In this document: piece by piece, positions 62,298 to 64,000 of the stretch | Numbering within the stretch: the stretch's first letter is position 1 | Layout: the number at the start of each line of letters is the position of its first letter | Source of the DNA: a bacterium 210820-DFI.6.37 | GTDB lineage: Bacteria > Bacillota > Clostridia > Peptostreptococcales > Anaerovoracaceae | Length of the DNA stretch: 64,000 nt | Assembly (NCBI GenBank): GCA_020558355.1 | Contig: JAJCKG010000002.1 | Coordinates: 62,001 to 126,000 of the forward strand | Direction: 5' to 3' | The notes under the pieces: model-generated | Seen by the model: only the letters and a program-made list of their open reading frames with translations | Told to the model about the DNA's origin: nothing | The model's database searches: none | Position numbers and translations under genes: made by a program

Positions 62298-62334
62298 TTT
62301 TTCTTACTTCTTCCGTGACTTCCCCGCCCCAATC

Positions 62335-62363
62335 TTGCCATCTTCCCCATAACCTGCTATAAT
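62335..62363 (+). promoter_or_regulatory. Promoter of the LCP gene
   Basis: TTGCCA (62335-62340), 17 bp, TATAAT (62358-62363) with extended -10 TGC directly before it. Confidence 0.75.
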
Positions 62364-62392
62364 AAAATCCGCTACAAAAGAAGGAGAACCCT

Positions 62393-63757
62393 ATGAGATC
62401 AGACAAATACAACAGCGGCAGCGGCGAAGGCGAAAGCCGGAATACCCGGTCCTACGACCGCTGGGAAGAGACGCAAATGGTCTTTGCCAGCCGCGATAAG
62501 GAAAAAGAAGAGCTCAAACGGAGAAAACAGCGGGAAGAGGCTTATCGGGAATATCTGCAAATGCGGGAACACCCAAACGCCAACCGGGCGCCGGAGCAGG
62601 ACATGAAAACCTATTCGCGTCAGAAGCCGAAGAAAAACAAGCCTATCCTGACACCGGACCGGGAGGATGACGATTTTGAGCCATCTCGTAAAGCAAAAAA
62701 GACGCGGAAAAAACAGGATAAAAAGATGAAAAAAAAGAAGGGAAAACGGATAAGACGGATTCTTCTTCTCGTGATCCTGCTATTGATCATTGCCGCGGTG
62801 GCGGGGATACTTTTTGTCAGAGGGCTTATGGGAAAAGTCGGTACTGTAGATATTGACCAGTCCGCGCTGGGAATTGATCCACAGGTGGAGCAGGCTCTGT
62901 CAAATTATCAGAACATCGCTTTGCTGGGGGTGGACGCCAGAGACATGAGCGATTATGAAAACTGCCGTACAGACGCTATTATTATCCTCAGCCTGGATAA
63001 GGAAAACAGCGCAATCCGCCAGATTTCCGTTTACAGAGATACGTACCTCCATGTCAATGAGCAGTATGGATATGACAAAGTCACCAATGTTCACGCTTAT
63101 GCGGGGACGACAGCTACCCTTCATACCCTCAATGAAAACATGGATCTGAACATAAAAGAAACGGTTATCGTCAACTGGAAGGCCGTTGCAGACGCTATAG
63201 ACGGCCTTGGCGGGATTGATGTGGAAATTCAGGATTCAGAAATCAATGAAATGAATAAATACATTAAGGATACCCAGAGAAACATCGGCGGTTCCAAAAA
63301 GAAGATCAAAAAAGCCGGGATGCAGACCCTCAATGGAAACCAGGCAGTGACCTATGCGAGGATCCGGAAGGATTCGGCTGAAGGCGATTACCGGAGAAAC
63401 GAGCGGATGAAGATCGTAGTTTCCGCGGCAGTGGACAAGGCTAAGACAACCAATCCATTAAAGCTGAACCAGATCGCAAATCAGGTGCTTCCGGAGATCA
63501 AGACTAATATGGATACTGATAGCATGATGAAAGTGATGCTCAGCTTTATCCGAAACGATATGACCGAAAGTGCGGGATGGCCATTTAACGTAGGAAGCTG
63601 GACAAATTACAACGGCGCCTGGTGCGGCCCGCCGGTAACTCTGCAAACCAATGTTTCTGAGCTTCACGAAAAATTCTTTGCGCAGCCGGGTTACCAGCCG
63701 ACTCAGACTGTACAGGACATCAGCGCGGAAATTTCACGAAGATCGGGCCTGTATTAA
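62393..63757 (+). CDS. LytR-CpsA-Psr (LCP) family cell-wall polymer ligase
   Basis: Transfers lipid-linked teichoic acid or capsule chains to peptidoglycan on the outer membrane face. The 454-residue protein has a long, highly charged cytoplasmic N-terminus (about 1-120), one membrane helix (122-143) and an LCP domain with LLGVDARD, TDAIIILSLD, QISVYRDTYL and the late TYARIRKDSAEGDYRRNERM, whose Arg and Asp residues bind the lipid pyrophosphate. The Shine-Dalgarno is AAGGAG. It is a plausible ligase for the polymer of the glycan island. Confidence 0.93.
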   Translation: MRSDKYNSGSGEGESRNTRSYDRWEETQMVFASRDKEKEELKRRKQREEAYREYLQMREHPNANRAPEQDMKTYSRQKPKKNKPILTPDREDDDFEPSRKAKKTRKKQDKKMKKKKGKRIRRILLLVILLLIIAAVAGILFVRGLMGKVGTVDIDQSALGIDPQVEQALSNYQNIALLGVDARDMSDYENCRTDAIIILSLDKENSAIRQISVYRDTYLHVNEQYGYDKVTNVHAYAGTTATLHTLNENMDLNIKETVIVNWKAVADAIDGLGGIDVEIQDSEINEMNKYIKDTQRNIGGSKKKIKKAGMQTLNGNQAVTYARIRKDSAEGDYRRNERMKIVVSAAVDKAKTTNPLKLNQIANQVLPEIKTNMDTDSMMKVMLSFIRNDMTESAGWPFNVGSWTNYNGAWCGPPVTLQTNVSELHEKFFAQPGYQPTQTVQDISAEISRRSGLY

Positions 63758-63844
63758 ACAAATGAGAATCCGCCGGGAAAGAGCGATGGAAAAATATCTG
63801 GAGAAGCAGGGCGGATTACAGCGCCGTCAGACGCAGTAAAAAAG

Positions 63845-63891
63845 AAAAGCGGAAACAATCATCTGTTTTCAGTTGGTTGTTTCCGCTTTTT
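63845..63891 (+). terminator. Terminator downstream of the LCP gene
   Basis: AAAAGCGGAAACAA (63845-63858) pairs with TTGTTTCCGCTTTT (63877-63890) over 14 bp, loop 18 nt, ending in T. It can also work on the reverse strand. The remaining bases to 64000 hold no gene that can be supported. Confidence 0.75.
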
Positions 63892-64000
63892 CAATGGGTC
63901 CAGCCCTGGAAACGGGCGGTTTCAGGCTGATAAGGCCGAACATAGAGATTTTTAAAGAAAACAGACGCTGAAAGCCTGTTTCATTTTGAAACAAACAGGG

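Noticed and set aside
63762..63839. A 25-codon basic peptide frame after the LCP gene
   Set aside because: No ribosome-binding site and too short to judge; it lies before the terminator of the LCP gene.
63891..63975. A coding-like reverse-strand tail reading YVRPYQPETARFQGWTH then stop
   Set aside because: An in-frame stop lies only about 28 codons upstream and the window ends, so it cannot be supported as a gene.

Overview
The window is a stretch of a Gram-positive, endospore-forming, anaerobic-type Clostridia chromosome (Bacillota). The evidence is the hslV-hslU-codY order known from Bacillota, a YunB-type sporulation protein, the def-fmt-rsmB-PP2C phosphatase-PASTA kinase-rsgA-rpe housekeeping run, a Dlt-like acylation set, CDP-glycerol polymerases and an LCP cell-wall ligase. 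The genus cannot be fixed from sequence alone. No rRNA, CRISPR array or replication origin was seen.

Region 1 (1-24.8 kb) is housekeeping DNA of balanced base composition. In order it holds the 3' part of hslV, hslU, codY with a near-consensus promoter, yunB, hflX, a YigZ-family gene, sixteen tRNA genes with two strong promoters and a terminator, tdk, a reverse-strand radical SAM gene, queH, asnA, priA, def, fmt, a membrane zinc peptidase, rsmB, a PP2C phosphatase, a PASTA kinase, rsgA, rpe, a GtrB-like glycosyltransferase and a GtrA-like protein. It ends with a broken and an intact copy of an AAA-ATPase/PD-(D/E)XK-type family.

Region 2 (24.8-46 kb) is a cell-surface glycan island that turns sharply AT-rich at about 24.8 kb. 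It carries a complete pseudaminic-acid-type nonulosonate pathway (pseB, C, F, G, I, H). Two long paralogous proteins flank pseC and show the three bacterial sialyltransferase motifs followed by an unrecognised second half. Then come a TagGH-type ABC exporter, three CDP-glycerol glycerophosphotransferase-family proteins, an IspD/TarI-type cytidylyltransferase, TagD, an SDR-type epimerase/dehydratase and a polysaccharide pyruvyl transferase with a truncated duplicate in front of it. The reading offered is a teichoic-acid-like phosphopolymer decorated with a nonulosonic acid. An IS3-family element with perfect 30-bp ends but a frameshifted transposase closes the island.

Region 3 (47.6-64 kb) holds secreted and envelope functions. 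A secreted protein has a suspicious ATA in place of its start codon. A subtilisin-like protease and a neighbouring secreted protein share fibronectin-III-like modules. An acyl carrier protein, MBOAT acyltransferase, SGNH-type protein and convergent adenylating ligase form a Dlt-like acylation module, preceded by a terminator-like leader hairpin. A LysR regulator leads an SsuABC/TauABC-like importer. A DUF3990/HTH pair looks like a toxin-antitoxin operon with an operator between its -35 and -10. An LCP protein, the enzyme class that attaches teichoic acids to peptidoglycan, completes the set.

The best candidates for something undescribed are the two fused nonulosonate-transferase paralogues and the ACP/MBOAT/SGNH/ligase module beside its own importer.
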